A DNA stretch of 64,000 bases. Source: Chalciporus piperatus (taxonomy: Eukaryota > Basidiomycota > Agaricomycetes > Boletales > Boletaceae). Positions within the stretch are counted from its first letter, which is position 1. Each line of letters opens with the position of its first letter. Positions 1 to 13,824 of this stretch are shown in pieces. The stretch spans positions 17,884 through 81,883 of the forward strand of contig JBBPTG010000113.1 in the NCBI GenBank assembly GCA_038093975.1. The letters are read 5' to 3'. Made by a program: the position numbers and the translations under genes. Below the pieces are notes generated by a model that was not told the origin of the DNA, did not search any database, and saw only the letters and a program-made list of their open reading frames with translations.

Positions 1-593
1 CACACAGGTGTGGACATATAGATACGGACCCCAGTTTTATACGACTTCTTCGCTCAGCGCGTTCAACTAAATACATGCAGCACGCCATGCCTCCCACAGT
101 TGAAATACCCAAACCCTTCACTATCTCATTATTCCACCCTCCCGTGTGCAAATTGATTCCGCGCTCTCCTTCCTCGAGCACTTTATGACCTTCCAAATCG
201 CTCGTTGCAAAGATTCACGTCAGATGATGGTGTAGATTCCAATCAGCACTGGAGGGAGACTAGAGGACTGTCACGACCGTGGTTTCGACGATCGCGACTG
301 GAATGCTCAAAGGCGGTAGCGCTGCATGAGGTCCGCAGAAAGGGGCAAAATCCGTTGTGTTCGTTCACATTTACACTGTAAGCTTCCTCTAATGATTCTA
401 TATATTTCGGTAAATACAAAGTCCAAGATGTAGCTATTAACCTAGTTATCATCAGACTACAGAAAGCGTAATAACTCATCAGGATGAATGCGTTGGTCTC
501 ATGGGTATCGGTCGTGTCAGGGACTTTGGTATGACTTTTGAATTCCTCGTTCCCCAGTCTCCGTCCAACCTTTTGCAGTATCTCTCAGTGACC
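1..593. other. No confident gene; downstream flank of MATE gene
   Basis: Only short open frames are present. A 33-codon ATG frame begins near position 90 on the plus strand, but it has no recognisable similarity and could equally be chance or the first exon of a gene I cannot resolve. The rest is probably 3' flank of the minus-strand transporter. Confidence 0.5.
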
Positions 594-2919
594 TCACCTT
601 TTCTCCAACCTACTCCGGGCGTTCTCTACCTCGGCTCTCCAGTTGACACCGTGGATTCCAGTCGCGATTCCTACTCCAGAAGCGTACACCAGCGCGACTG
701 TCAATCCCTCCCAAAGTCCTCCCAGACCACGGTCGCACACAAACGTGAGGTACAGGCCGAGGGGGATTCCAAGGGCGTAGTAGGCGGACAGGTTAATCAC
801 GGCACCTGCGGACTAAGAAGAGTTAAGGGGAGACCAAGAAAGAATCGATCGACCGACTTACTTGTTTACCCCGAGCACGGAACACCCCACCCGTAACACT
901 AGCTGTTCCATCGAAAACCTGGAAAAGCGCAACAAGGGGCACAATGGACGCAACGAGCGAGACGACCTCTGAGGAATAAGTCAGCGCCCCGATCGTGCTG
1001 GTAAATGCGAACAACATGGATGGAACTGGGGCTTACCCGGGTCGCTATTAAAAAGATAACTCCACTGATTACGGAAAGCTAGGAATAGAGCACTGGAAGG
1101 AAGAAGCAGAAGTGAGATATCAGCTCATACCGTGCAAGTGGAAAACACCCACCTCCAAACACTTCCCATGGCAATAGCCATCACAATGGATGTCCAAGCA
1201 GCCAGGCCGGCCCTTCTCGCGTTGCCTTGGCCAAGGAGATTTCCAATTCTAAATCCGCAGAGTGTGAAAGGAATTGACAATGATCAGTCTATGTCTACAC
1301 GAGGCACACCATCACAATACCCACCGTACAGAAGTCGCGACACTCAACGCGAACGGGGCCTGATAGGTACATGACGCGGAGAGGAGCAATACGGACTGCG
1401 CCGCGAGTGCAACGGGTCCTAGCCTATGAAGCAGATGTCAGCTCCAGGGTGATACACAGTAAAATGGGGGAGAACTCACTGGCTAGCAGCGACTGTAATA
1501 TGAATGATCTCAATAAGTATGGAGTGTTCCCCAGTGCTCGGAAGCCCGAAGATGGAGGTACCTAATAAGAGTACTCACGTCCAACCAGTTCCCAACTCCA
1601 CCATTCACTCGCAGTCTGGCCTACTCCTGCGATTCCGAGCCTGGCTAACAAGCCCCATCCCTTCCAAATTTCGCCTGTAATCGGATTCAAAGATCCGCGC
1701 GTGATAGGAGACCACGCAGTCCGAGGAGCATAAAAGTATCCGTAGAGGATGGAAGCAAGCGACACAAGGTTAAAGGAAAGCGAAGTGGCGAGTGGAGCGC
1801 CGGGGAATGAAAGGCCGAGGGGATAAACTACCCAACCACGGAGAGAAATCAAACCCAAGAACAACCTATGGATAAAAACATGGGCACGCACCAAACAACC
1901 AATTCAAAAATGCGTTGATCGGTGCAATTATTATTGTGATCCTCGTGGGGACATCAAACAATCCTTGAGACTGGAAATAGCGTCTAAGCGGATCCTGAGT
2001 CAGGATCAGGCGAATTCGAAGCGTGCTTTGAAATACCTGGAGATACAATTGAAGGTGTACGCAGGAAGCCCAAGGCATGCATAGCGGAGGTAAACTGCAG
2101 CGAGTCGTGCCACCTCAGGCTCTTGGTTGAGACTGAGGAGGATAGGCTCGGCGTTCAGCCATATTGCCAAGATCGGCTGCGAGGAGGTGAGCTCTCCTGA
2201 CTTCAATCCAGGTTAATCAATGCGGACATACGATGAGCATCATTCCTGTCATAAGGACTGGACATGTCTGTGAGTAGGATTGTGAGAGCACCGACGAAGT
2301 AAACACGCACCCATCCTCTGAGACCATAGGCCAACCATATAAGGCCTATCTGATGTCCAGGCAGGTGGAAGGAGGGTATCCAGTGTTGACGCAACGCCCT
2401 GCACAATGCTGTATCCGGTGACGGAAGCAGACATCGAGCCCAGAGTAGCCGCTGCAAGGGAAAGCGTTGAGATGTGACCTATCGATATAACAGAGGCGAG
2501 GATGAAAGAGTATTCAAAGAGGTGAGTGCTGTAACAGGGGTCAGTGTATGAAGAGGGTAAGTCGATAGGGAAACGTACCCAAACACAGGGAGGGAATAAA
2601 GGGTGAGTATCCGGAGCTCCTCACGGAACATCTGTGGGGTGGGTATTAATTCAGCAGAAGGATTTGATACATTGTCATCTGCTGGTTCGTGCAGCTTCGG
2701 TATGGGAGGAGGTTGTAAGAGGGGTGTACGCTCAGAGGCAGAGAAAGCCTCTGCAACACCGACTGAACCCCTTCCTCGAATAGGGATACCCTGGAGCGAA
2801 TCGGAGAGGGCCTCGGTTGGCTGTTGATCTTGTCCTTCTACTGAGGATGCGCCATAATGAGATAGAATGGCATAGTCTTCACGAAGCGACTGGGGTGTAC
2901 CAGAGTGACTGAACGACAT
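594..2919 (-). CDS. MATE-family multidrug/toxin efflux transporter
   Basis: Predicted cation-coupled exporter of the MATE family (MatE domain twice, about 12 membrane helices), acting at the plasma or vacuolar membrane. The gene starts at the ATG at 2919 with a hydrophilic, Ser/Pro-rich cytosolic N-terminus of about 110 residues, followed by 'EELRILTLYSLPVFGY', typical of the entry into MATE helix 1. Further exons carry family-like segments: 'PILAIWLNAEPILLSLNQ', 'YLRYACLGLPAYTFN' and 'PGAPLATSLSFNLVSLA' (the P-G-A-P-x-A-T-S signature is very characteristic). Several short introns separate the exons, and the last exon (594-800) ends in TGA with a charged tail. The gene is divergent from the polymerase eta gene across a roughly 475-bp shared promoter region. 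Substrate cannot be read from sequence. I see no disruption. Confidence 0.9.
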
Positions 2920-3395
2920 GGATGATCGTGTGAGTAGTTTGGAGTCACAGAGAAAAGGAAATCGGATCGACTCGAAGAAGGGGAACGTGGATTTTGACTT
3001 TCAAGCCAACCGATCGAGTTGCGAGGCTGTTCAGCCTGGAGGGTCGACAATGGACGTTGAGTCAAATATTTTCAGTACCAATTCTTCGGCTACTAGTACA
3101 AGACTTTGCTCGGGCCGCCGCCGATCACAGCATTATTTATGTCCATTCTAATCGCACGATCCGTCCTGGTTGATGGAGTGTAAACTTGCAATCACGATTG
3201 TGATTGATACAGAGTTGACGACTATCAAAGGACCTACTCGGTAACAGTTTTCTGCTTTCTTGATCTTCGGTGTGTTGATCAAGAGCCTGAGCAGGCTGAG
3301 CGTGAAATGGCATACTGTACAATGGGGAATTCCGTGAGTCTCTTATTTAGGGTCAGCAGCTATGGTCAGCCACTGCGCCGACAGCTGTCAAGGAT
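2920..3395. promoter_or_regulatory. Shared divergent promoter region, MATE / polymerase eta
   Basis: A 476-bp non-coding gap between two divergently transcribed starts (2919 minus, 3396 plus). It must hold both promoters, but I recognise no specific binding site or TATA box with confidence. Confidence 0.5.
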
Positions 3396-5861
3396 ATGCA
3401 TTCACCATCCAAAGTAGGCGCACTCTGGAAAGGCAAAGGAAAAGCTACAGTTCAAGATTACGATGACCTTCGTCCCTCGATAACTTACCGCCATTTACAT
3501 TCTCGAAATCTCGGCGTGAGAGATCCCTTACGTGTCATCGCTCTCTGCGACAGCGATGCATTCTACGCCGCTTGCGAACGCGTCAGACTCGGCCTTGATC
3601 CAAGTGTACCTCTCGTCGTACAACAGTGGGAGAGCCTCATCGCAATCAGCTACCCAGCACGCAAGTTCGGTATATCACGAATGGACAAAATAAAAGACGC
3701 GAAGAAGAAATGTCCGGATCTCGTAGCTGTTCATGTCGCGACCTACAAGGAAGGTGAAAAGAAACCAGGATATTGGTCCGACGTCGATTCCCGGACGCAC
3801 AAGGTACGCACGCAACCCCAAGATTATCTTGGTTCGCAACTCAAACCGCCCATCGTTCTTATTGTTTCCGTATAAAGGTTTCTCTCGACCTCTATCGACG
3901 TGAAAGCAACAAGATTATCAACGTGTTTAAGCAGGACCTTCCGACAGGAGAGATAGGCAAGTGCATTCAACCCCTATGGACAGAACGACTTATCCTCTGA
4001 AATAGAAAAGGCATCAATTGACGAGGCTTTCATTGATCTCACTCGCCCTGTACGCGAGGCCATACTAGAGCGATTTCCATATCTCGCTCAGGTCCCCGCC
4101 GACGCCCCCGGTGGCGCAGATAGCCCCTTGCCTCCTCCCCCTCCCATAGATTGGAACGGCTTGGGTGAACTGATCCCCATTGCACCAGATTCAGATGGTA
4201 ATGATGGAACAGACGGCCACACTCTAGAAGATGACAGGGCGACCACTTGGCACGACGTTGCCTTATCCATTGCTGCAGAATTTATGGCAAAGATCAGAAA
4301 TGACATTCATACGAAACTTGGATATACCATGTCTGCGGTACGCTGCTCGCCCGTTGCCAACCGTGAATCATTGTTGATTCTTGCCGTTAGGGAATATCTC
4401 GAAACAAGTTCCTTGCCAAGGTTAGTCTGCATCATCTATTGCTGTCAATTCTCACTTAATTGTCGTGCTACACAGCTCACTGCCTCCTACAAAAAGCCAA
4501 ATAGCCAGGTTAGTCTTGTCCCTCGACACAAAGATCCATTCTCTGATGCATCATAGAGTGTTCTGCGTAATGATGCTATTCCGGCTTACCTTCGTCCCAT
4601 TGGTTTCCAGAAGGTACGTGGAAAGCTATGCCTCAGTAACTTGAATTTGGAACATCACCCAAGATACGGTTCCTCGGTGGAAAACTCGGCGATGCAATCG
4701 CGAAAGAATATGATGTCTCGACCGTCGGTGATTTGCTGTACGTTCGTTGTCTGGAATGACTATTTCTCCTAATCTCGTTGTAGGGCGGTTTCTCTAGGTA
4801 AGCAATGTAACCCATGGTCCCAGCTTCCAAAATAAAAGAGATCAGACGAAATGCAGAACAAATTCGGCGAGAATGCTTTATGGGTTTATGAGCTTCTGCG
4901 GTGAGTTACCCATAGTCGAGAATTGGCTCGATCGTCTCAGCATGTGCACGTAGGGGTATTGATAGGTCTGAAGGTTGAGTGTCACGATACACTGAGTGTG
5001 TGTTTTGTCCTCAATGCCACTATCACAGTGAAGGAGAAGTCTGCGCTCTTCAAAAGCATGCTGGCGTCCAAGAATCTTCCGAAACCTATCACGAAAGCCA
5101 CCGATGGACATCAGTGGCTACGGGTGTTGGCTGCCGAGCTGGCGCTCCGACTCAAGGATGCGCGCGAAGAGGTACCTACTTTATGGCCAAGGACTATAGT
5201 CTTGCATGCCCGAAAAGGTTCGTCCTCCTGTGCTACAATGATTAATGACTGAGCTTCGGACTGGATAGGTTATGAAACGTCAAGGTCCAAACAGGCTGCG
5301 TTTCCTTTCACCGACGATGTGACTGTGGACATTATAGCAAGCGCTGCAGACAAGTTGTGGAGGGAACTGACTGGGAACATGCAGAACGTCAACGTGACGT
5401 CTGTCCAGCTTGCTTTCACGGGAATTGAAACCGCCGAGACAGGTCAACAGAGCATCGAAGGTTTCTTCAAGTCGAAGGAAGCGCATCGCGTGCTCAAGCG
5501 CCACCGATCGGACAGCAACGACTCGCGTGGCCTTACTCCGCCTCGGGAATCTGATGTTCTACTGAGTGCGCTGGATGAGCCTGGATCTTCTTCCTCTATT
5601 TCTTTCGTCTGCCAGCGCTGTAACAAGACGATCTCCTCTCCCGAAAGTCAGGCCGACTACACTGAGGAAGAGCGGGTTCAAGCGTTAGCGAGATTGCGCA
5701 TGGAGCATGATGACTTTCACTTCGCCAAAGAATTGTCACAGAATATTAGTCTTGATGCAGATGACAGGCCGCCACGCAGCAAGCCTAATTCATCGTCGAG
5801 AGGTCCAAAGCGGAAAAAGGTGGAGCCACAGGGAATAGCCAAGTACTTCAGTAGAAAGTAG
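3396..5861 (+). CDS. RAD30: DNA polymerase eta (Y-family translesion polymerase)
   Basis: Translesion polymerase that bypasses UV dimers in the nucleus. The palm motif 'IALCDSDAFYAACE' (metal-binding Asp) is near residue 50. The second catalytic motif 'ASIDEAFIDLT' follows after two introns. 'GISRNKFLAKL' plus 'KKPN' (little finger/thumb boundary) are restored by removing introns around 4330-4500. The C-terminus has the expected regulatory parts. A canonical PCNA-binding PIP box 'QQSIEGFF' lies at 5445-5468. A UBZ ubiquitin-binding zinc finger follows (C-x2-C in 'CQRCNKTI', then the H-x3-H of 'EHDDFHFAKEL', about 5605-5740). A degenerate PIP box 'PQGIAKYF' lies at the very end, as in animal pol eta. 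The acidic loop between the catalytic motif and the fingers is long. It looks complete, with the start at the first ATG after the divergent promoter. Confidence 0.93.
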
Positions 5862-6396
5862 CAGCATTGTTGTTATTCCATCGTTGGAGAGATATGGTCA
5901 AGATGTATGTAGATACCAACTTACACTAAATAGTGTCCGATGCAGATGGTATCATACTATACTAAAGTACATCATAACCTATCTCCAACGATTTTTTCGA
6001 GCCTCCAGAACATGTCATTGTTACAGGAATATTGAGTTTTACATGGTATATGCCACCGGAATGATCGTCGTCGTGCCAAATGCGATGTACGGGGGCCGAC
6101 CCTGAGAGCTGATCGTAGCTGCCAGTGCAGCACAGCTAAACTGTCGCCTTGGAGCAATACAACCGATGAGGCTCCACTGGCCGAGCTAACCATAAGTAAC
6201 CGCCCGAGAATGACAGCCCTCCAAGGTCCTTGCCTTCCTACCACTTCGTTCATTCTTCGTCTTCTGCGGACTGGTCCGCCTGCCTCTGGAAGGCCCATTC
6301 AACGGCTAGACCGATTTCATTCGACATTCGTTTTTGGCCCTTTCTTCATTTTTCTAGAGAACCGTGTCTTATCAAGGGAACTTCGATTTTACAGAA
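5862..6396. other. Intergenic, no gene seen
   Basis: About 535 bp between two plus-strand genes. It should contain the polymerase eta 3' UTR and the promoter of the receptor gene. The open frames here are short, and I found no recognisable RNA or repeat. Confidence 0.5.
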
Positions 6397-9084
6397 ATGA
6401 GCGCAGTCACGACTTGGGAAGCTTTATCGTCCCACACCTCAGGACTCATTGTAAGTTGCAACCGATCTTGCCAGTACATTCATTAAAGTGCGATGCGCTC
6501 GTACCTCAGATTGCTGCGGTCTTTGCCCTGATATCAGCTTTGGCTCTCTCATTCATTTGTGGTCGAACTATTCGCCTCGGTGTTAAGCTGCTCCTTCAAC
6601 GCGATGATGAGGACACATCCAAAATCCCAGAGATGCTGTTCTTTTGCACTCAGCTCGGACAGTATGCTGCAAGTTTGGTTCTCAGCAATGTAGTCATCAC
6701 TCTTTCCGGATTAATCGCGCTCAAGTGGATTTCGATCGGGGGAGTGAGCGCAGGTAAGCAGTTTGTTTTTCGTGCTACTAGCTGTGCCTCACATCAGGTC
6801 CTCTAGGACCAACTTGCCAAGCACAAGGTGAGGCATCTCGCCACATTGTATAGCCGCACGTTACTTACACAGCATACAGCGATATTGATGCAGATCGGGA
6901 TGTGGGCAAACTGTTACTTTACGGTCGCGCATGGTGTGCATACCTGCAATTCGCTTATATTCCGGCTTCGTCAATCCCGCTGGCTCAGTGCTGTGGTGAC
7001 AGTCATTGGATGGGCAATCGCACTTGTTGCTGGTAAGAATTTCCTAGTTAGATAACTGGCTGCCTTCTCATAATTTTGAAAGGACTGGCACCTTTGCACA
7101 ATAGCGACGTGTATGGTCCAGCTGGTGCCTCGTGTGGCATGTGGTCCGGAGATGATCGAATCGAGACGTTTGCACTTCAGGCACTTCCGGTATGTCTTGC
7201 CATGACGAGCGAGCAATAGTTTTTGACGGTAATTTTAGGTCATCCTCGCGGCTGCCGTATCGATCATCGTCTACTGTGTGATTTTCCTTGCGCTGGGCGG
7301 GAAGCTAGGTCTCAGCGGAACGGACAAGCTGCGCAAGCTCAATCTGAAGGTTCAGCGAGGACTGGATGAATTCGAAGAGTACCGCAGATTCATCGGTACC
7401 ATCATACGGACGATGTTTTGGTATGGTTTTCGATTCACCAACCTGGAAGGTGTACTGATTTTATTGATTTTATTTTCACAGGTTCCCTTTCGGTAAGGAC
7501 GTTGTTCCCCGACTTCTTGCAATGCTCATTTTTATTATCGTAATATAGCTTTTGTCGTCTTGTTGCTGCCAACCTGCATCGCACACATCATGATGTATGC
7601 AGGAAGCCCGGTGCCCTATGGCTTCGATGTATTCGCCCATGTTTGTTGCTCCTTGCTAGGTGAGTCGCAGCATGTACGTTGAGTATCGCCACGCTGACAC
7701 ATTGCTAGGCTTCGTCAATGTTTTCCTGCTTGTCAATACGTATCGTGTCGTCAGTCCAGTCATCCATGGACCCAAACAAGAGCCGATCACAGTCAAGACT
7801 TTCGGGAACGATGCATCTGGTGAATCACCGATCACCCAGAGATCACAAACGACCACCTTCTCAAACGAACCTGCCACTATCCCCTCTTACAAGAGGGGTA
7901 GTTCTGTGCGCAAATCCGGGCACTTTGCAGACCACTCCCGCTCGGGCTCGTCGTCTAGCGCGGACTCGAGCACAGAGCTCCTCAAGCACCAAGAATCTCG
8001 CAAGTACAGCCGAGCGAGGATGACTTATCCTCGCAACATTCTCCCTCCTGCCGAGCTCAACCGACAGATTAGCGATGGAATGTCCATGTCGCAGAAGAGA
8101 GGAAGTGGGGCGACACCTAGTCCGGGATTGGTGGCAGTCAGCCTTAGTCCTCCCCCTCATCGTGCTCTCTCCGGGGGGGAGCAACTCGAGTCTGGGCATT
8201 TGGTCAAGGAAAAGAAGCGCTTGGTCCGACAGAGTACCGAGGCCTTTGGAAAGAATCCGAATCTGGCATTCAAATCCAAAGCCCCGCCAGCTCTGAACCT
8301 ACCCTCTTCCATGACGGCACCATCTCCTATGTTCATGCGGGAGGTTACGAACAAGTCGGCCACACTTGCAGGGCGCCTTGGCATTCATTCCAAACCGGAG
8401 TCATCTGCTAAACTTTCAGCGGCATCCACAGTCGTCCTTGAACAGCTCGACAAAGGCAAGGGGAAAGCCTCTCCGCCCCCCTTCACTCCAATTCGAAAGA
8501 AATCGAGAGTACGGAGGCCGTCTGTCGTGTTGGAGGTCCGGCCCTTTGATCTCGTTGGATTTCAAGGCAAAGGGATCGTGCGGTCCGACTCCAGGTCATC
8601 CATCACTTCCTCGGTTTCTGGGGCGTCTGCGCCAAACAGCGACAACGATTCAGATTACTCCCATGATTCATCGACCACTGTCATTCGCCCGCTTCCTGGC
8701 GTCCCAGTACCAGATGACAGTGACGCCACAGATTCCGATGCTTCTTCTGATCCCAGTCCTGAACGCCGACACGGGAGGCCTACCACCGTGTCTTCCGTTT
8801 GGTCACAGGAGAGTAGGCAGACATTGCAGACATTGGAGTTGGAGACCTACTTGGCGATGAAGAGGTTGAGAGCGAGTGGCCCAGCGAGGAATGGCGTCGA
8901 TGCAGTGCCGGGCAGACTGCGGACCCCGGCCGGTCCGCGAGGTCCCAAGTCTGCTCGGCCCTTTAAAGTTGCATCGAGGATATCGACTCGGTTCAAGAAG
9001 ATCGTCGCTCCAACCTGGTCTCCCTCTGGAACCCGGGACTTGGAGTTCAAGATGATCCTTGCACCCAACGACAGTGCTGTTTGA
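6397..9084 (+). CDS. Seven-transmembrane (GPCR-like) receptor with long Ser-rich cytosolic tail
   Basis: Starts at ATG 6397 ('MSAVTTWEAL') and is split by several small introns. Seven hydrophobic segments can be followed in order: 'AAVFALISALALSFICG', 'AASLVLSNVVITLSGLIAL', 'GMWANCYFTVAHGVHTCN', 'LSAVVTVIGWAIALVAG', 'VILAAAVSIIVYCVIFLAL', 'FVVLLLPTCIAHIMMYAG' and 'VFAHVCCSLLGFVNVFLLVN'. Between helices 5 and 6 is a charged loop with 'LRKLNLKVQRGLDEFEEYRR'. After helix 7 comes a cytosolic tail of roughly 430 residues, rich in Ser, Pro and basic patches and with little predicted structure. This plan resembles the fungal Git3/cAMP-receptor-like classes of G-protein-coupled receptor. The exact class and the ligand are not determinable here. 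The tail is a plausible phosphorylation and arrestin-like docking region (inference). Confidence 0.75.
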
Positions 9085-9329
9085 GTGTTGTTTCGTGGCC
9101 ATAACATGTAGTTCCTTCTGGGTATATGTGGTGCTTGAGCTATTTGACAATACAGTACTATCTGCATAATAACAATATCGACCGTCTCACGATGCTAAAT
9201 CACGCCTACTGTTGTGCGAGTAAGTGAGGTACTTGCAATTGGGTCCGTGAGTAATTGCAATTATACTACTCGAGTGTCACGAACCCTGTCCAGTGTCCAC
9301 ACTGAGTTCGCCATTACAGCCTCATCAAC

Positions 9330-10334
9330 ATGGCCATTTCACACCTGAGTGCATACTTTGGGAGGTCCACGAAATACCTCGCCGATGGCGCCGTCAAAAG
9401 CACGTCCAATTTACCCTCCTTGCACGCTGCATTGTTTGACCGCTCGGGACTTCACTCGCAGTCCTCCGCATGGAAGGCGCGAACCCGCCCAACCGCGCGC
9501 CCATCAATCTCCTAAGTTTACACACACACGAAGACATCAAAGGGATGGCCACGGGATGTGATTCCGACATTGGTGGGACCTCTGCGCTCAACTTTGCGCT
9601 TGACGAGGACACCGAGCGGAACAAGGGGAGCGGGAGCCCCGCCAATGCTCGGTTTTGGGGTGAGATGCGGTTAGCAGTGCGACCGGAGGTTCAAGGGAGG
9701 ATTAGAGGTGGATATGCAGGGTTCAGGACAAAGGTATGTGTGAACCCCTCTCTGATACATATTCCTCGACGGTGACACATTCATAATAATCGCAGGCACG
9801 GCCCTCGTTCTTCGGCGAGATATGCGACGACGTGTCGAATCACCACTACATTGCGTTGCGGCTACGTCTCGGAGGCGATCCCCGGACGAGGAATTCGTAT
9901 TATGTGAACTTGCAGACAGACGGGCCCATCACGACCGACCTTTGGCAGCATCGTTTGTTTTTCAAACGGAACGACGGTGGCTGGGAGGATATCTTTGTAG
10001 GTCTTTCTCTTCTATCATTCATTGACGCCCTGACGTGCGTTGTACGCTCGCGACAGATACCGTTCGATAATTTCGTTCTTACGAATGCTGGTGAATTGGT
10101 GCAACACCAGATAAAGATGTTCCGTCAGCGAATCCGGACGGTGGGTATCTCAATGTTAGGAGGCAATAGCGGAGTGCAAGGACTTTATGACCTCGGCATC
10201 CATTCAATAAAAGCTGTTAACGAGGAGGATGTAACAAGGCCACCTTGTAAGTGGGCCCTTCCTAATCGTTGCTATATCTGTACTCACCTATGCTGTCGCC
10301 AGCACCTGAGAAGGATCCATCTCAAGGAGCATAG
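9330..10334 (+). CDS. CIA30 family: mitochondrial complex I assembly factor (NDUFAF1-like)
   Basis: Assembly factor for respiratory complex I with a CIA30 domain. The core is unmistakable across four exons: 'ATGCDSDIGGTSALNF', 'GSPANARFWGEMRL', 'IRGGYAGFRTK', 'SFFGEICDDVSNHHYIALR', 'NSYYVNLQTDGPITTDLWQH', 'IPFDNFVLTNAGE' and 'RTVGISMLGGNSG'. The last intron (from about 10247) leaves a short acidic end with stop TAG at 10332-10334. The 5' end is uncertain. An ATG at 9330 opens 'MAISHLSAYFGRSTKY', which looks like the mitochondrial-side N-terminus of relatives. However, I could not find a donor whose phase joins cleanly to the main frame, whose own first ATG is at 9470 ('MEGANPPNRAP'). Translation may start at either. 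Confidence 0.88.
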
Positions 10335-10620
10335 TAATAAGAGCATTGATAGTTACATTGGCTATTGACTGCTTCCATCCTCTTTGTTGTGAAGTTACAC
10401 AATGAGTCTATTCTCAGGGTGCATAGAGAAAAGCATACGCTATATGTACAGGTGCAATCGTGCATAACTAAAAAGTTGGATGTTTCCAACAAGAATGACC
10501 TGGAGTTTACACAGAATCCCAAACGGAAGCAATGTAGGAGCAAGGTGGGGAATAGCATAACGAAAAGACGAAGGAAAGAAAGAAAGCAAAAAAGTGGATC
10601 TGGATACGGCGTGCAAGGTA

Positions 10621-11606
10621 TCAGACAACCACGCAACCACCGCAGCATCCACCGTGGTCACCCTCGCTCGCGTCCTTGCTAGCGCCATATCCGCCAGGTG
10701 CACCTGAGCTCGAGTTGGCCATCATGGGTCGGCCAGTTTGTTGTTCCTAGATTTTAAGTTTGATTTAATAAGCTTGCCAAGCGAAGCGAAGAAAATATGT
10801 ACCTTGTTGTACTTTCTGATCTCGCGCACAAGGTTGCAGAAAGCCTCGTCAACGTTAATGCGTTGCTTGGCCGAGGTCTCGATGAATTTGCAACCAAAGT
10901 GTTTGGCGAGGTCACGACCCTCTGTGGAAACAACATAAAAGAAACCCTCTTCAATAAAAGGCGTTGACGTACCGTTCATGCCAACTTGACGCTCATACTC
11001 GAGATCACACTTGTTAGCTACGACGATGACAGGGAAGGAGTCCTGGTCTTTGACGCGAAGAATCTGTTGGTGGAACGTGCTAATTTCCTCAAAGGAGTTG
11101 CGCGACGTGATCGAGTAGACCAGAAGGAAACCTTCACCCGTGCGCATGTACTGCTCACGCATCGCACTGAACACGAAGAAAGTCGGTTATTCTCTTCACG
11201 GAAGCGAACAGCGATCCGTGCATACCCATATTCCTCTTGTCCCGCAGTGTCCAAAACATCGAGCAACGCGACCTCATCGTCGATAACGCACTGTTTGCGG
11301 TACGAGTCTGTTGTATACGAGCATATGAGAAAATGTCAGAAAAAGCGTTGAGCGTGAGTCGTACCCTCGATAGTTGGGTCATACTCGTCGACGAAGTGGC
11401 TTTGGATAAACTGGATGGTCAATGCTGACTTGCCAACACCTATGATGACATTGTTGAGGGACACGGTCTGGCATCGGAAGCATCAAGCTTACCACCACCA
11501 CCGACGACAACGAGCTTGTACTCCCTCAAGAATTGTGCCTGAGCGTAAGTCAGGTTGCGTTAGCCCGTGATGGAGACGTTGTTTGAGTGAAGCGTACTCT
11601 GGACAT
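10621..11606 (-). CDS. RAS1: Ras small GTPase
   Basis: Ras-type molecular switch, plasma-membrane anchored, acting on cAMP/MAPK signalling in fungi. Start ATG 11604-11606 gives 'MSR', then an intron, then '[16 protein letters not shown]'. The next intron splits the P-loop, giving GGGGVGKS. Switch I and II ('[13 protein letters not shown]', 'DTAGQEEYG'), the effector and guanine motifs 'NKCDLEYE' and 'ETSAKQR' are all intact. The protein ends in a Gly/Ser-rich hypervariable region, 'CCGGCVVV' and stop (TGA at 10621-10623). This supplies a CAAX box (CVVV) for prenylation and upstream cysteines for palmitoylation. At least five introns are visible, including two very early ones, a familiar arrangement for fungal Ras genes. 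G12/G13/Q61 equivalents are wild type, so it should be a normally switching GTPase. Confidence 0.95.
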
Positions 11607-11965
11607 GATACCGACGAGAAATACAAGTTCACAAGAAGAATAGGCAGAACGTTGAAGGGGAGAGGGAGAACAGGAGGTCGAGGACGGGAACGAGAGAGAC
11701 AAGGGAAGACAACGGGAAATATGGAGATAGAACAATCACAACCTTTCAATTACCCGCGAAAACCAAATAACACCACACCATCTCATAGCTTGGTCCTACT
11801 TACTTACTACTCATCCAACCTCTTTCACACAGACAGGGCGCCAGATCACATCACAGGTACTGCCATTGGTGTCTGGAATAGCTGTACTTAGGCCACATCT
11901 CACTGCTCATCAAACACTCTCAGATAGGGCAATTCCTCCCGTTGATCCAGGAGTGGTACTACTAC
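11607..11965. promoter_or_regulatory. Ras upstream region
   Basis: About 360 bp upstream of Ras on the minus strand. It is purine-rich on the plus strand near 11640-11740 (so polypyrimidine on the Ras strand), a composition common just upstream of fungal starts. No specific element was identified. Confidence 0.4.
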
Positions 11966-13290
<1,325 letters not shown>

Positions 13291-13824
13291 TCAGGTGGTC
13301 CATTTTATCCTCAAACGATCGCCCTTTGACGGGTTCTTCTGTCAGCGGACCAGTAAGCAACACCACTCACATATCATATTAAACTTGTATTGAACCAATC
13401 TGAGGAGCATGACTCAGGCCGTGGGATTCGAGGAGTATTAACCGCATTAGACAAAGTGCACCTCGATCAAGCCTGGAGGGCCGGACACGAAATCATTGAC
13501 ATCGAGTCGAATTCATCATATGCATGTGATCGCCCCGCGTATGCGTGCCACGCCGTGCGTTTCCTGCACCATGCCTAGCCTGAACTTTGTGCGTGAACAC
13601 GTTTCCAGCTGTAGCATCATCGTTGGGAGTCATATCACTTGCTCCCAGTCCACGATGCTGGAGGGATTGCCTCAGAATGAGATCGGATGAATGTTGAGAT
13701 GATAACAGGAAGGTGCCTGAAGGCCTGATGCATCCCTGGGTGCGACCTGCCAATCAGGCAAGTTTGCCAGCAGAGTGACCCACAACACGTTTCCGTGACT
13801 CACCAAGGCTTCCTGCTTGCAATT
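13291..13824. other. Intergenic, no gene seen
   Basis: About 530 bp between the reductase remnant and the SH3 gene. It may include further decayed 5' parts of the reductase, which would start here on the minus strand, but I could not align any of it. It must also hold the SH3-gene promoter. Confidence 0.4.
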
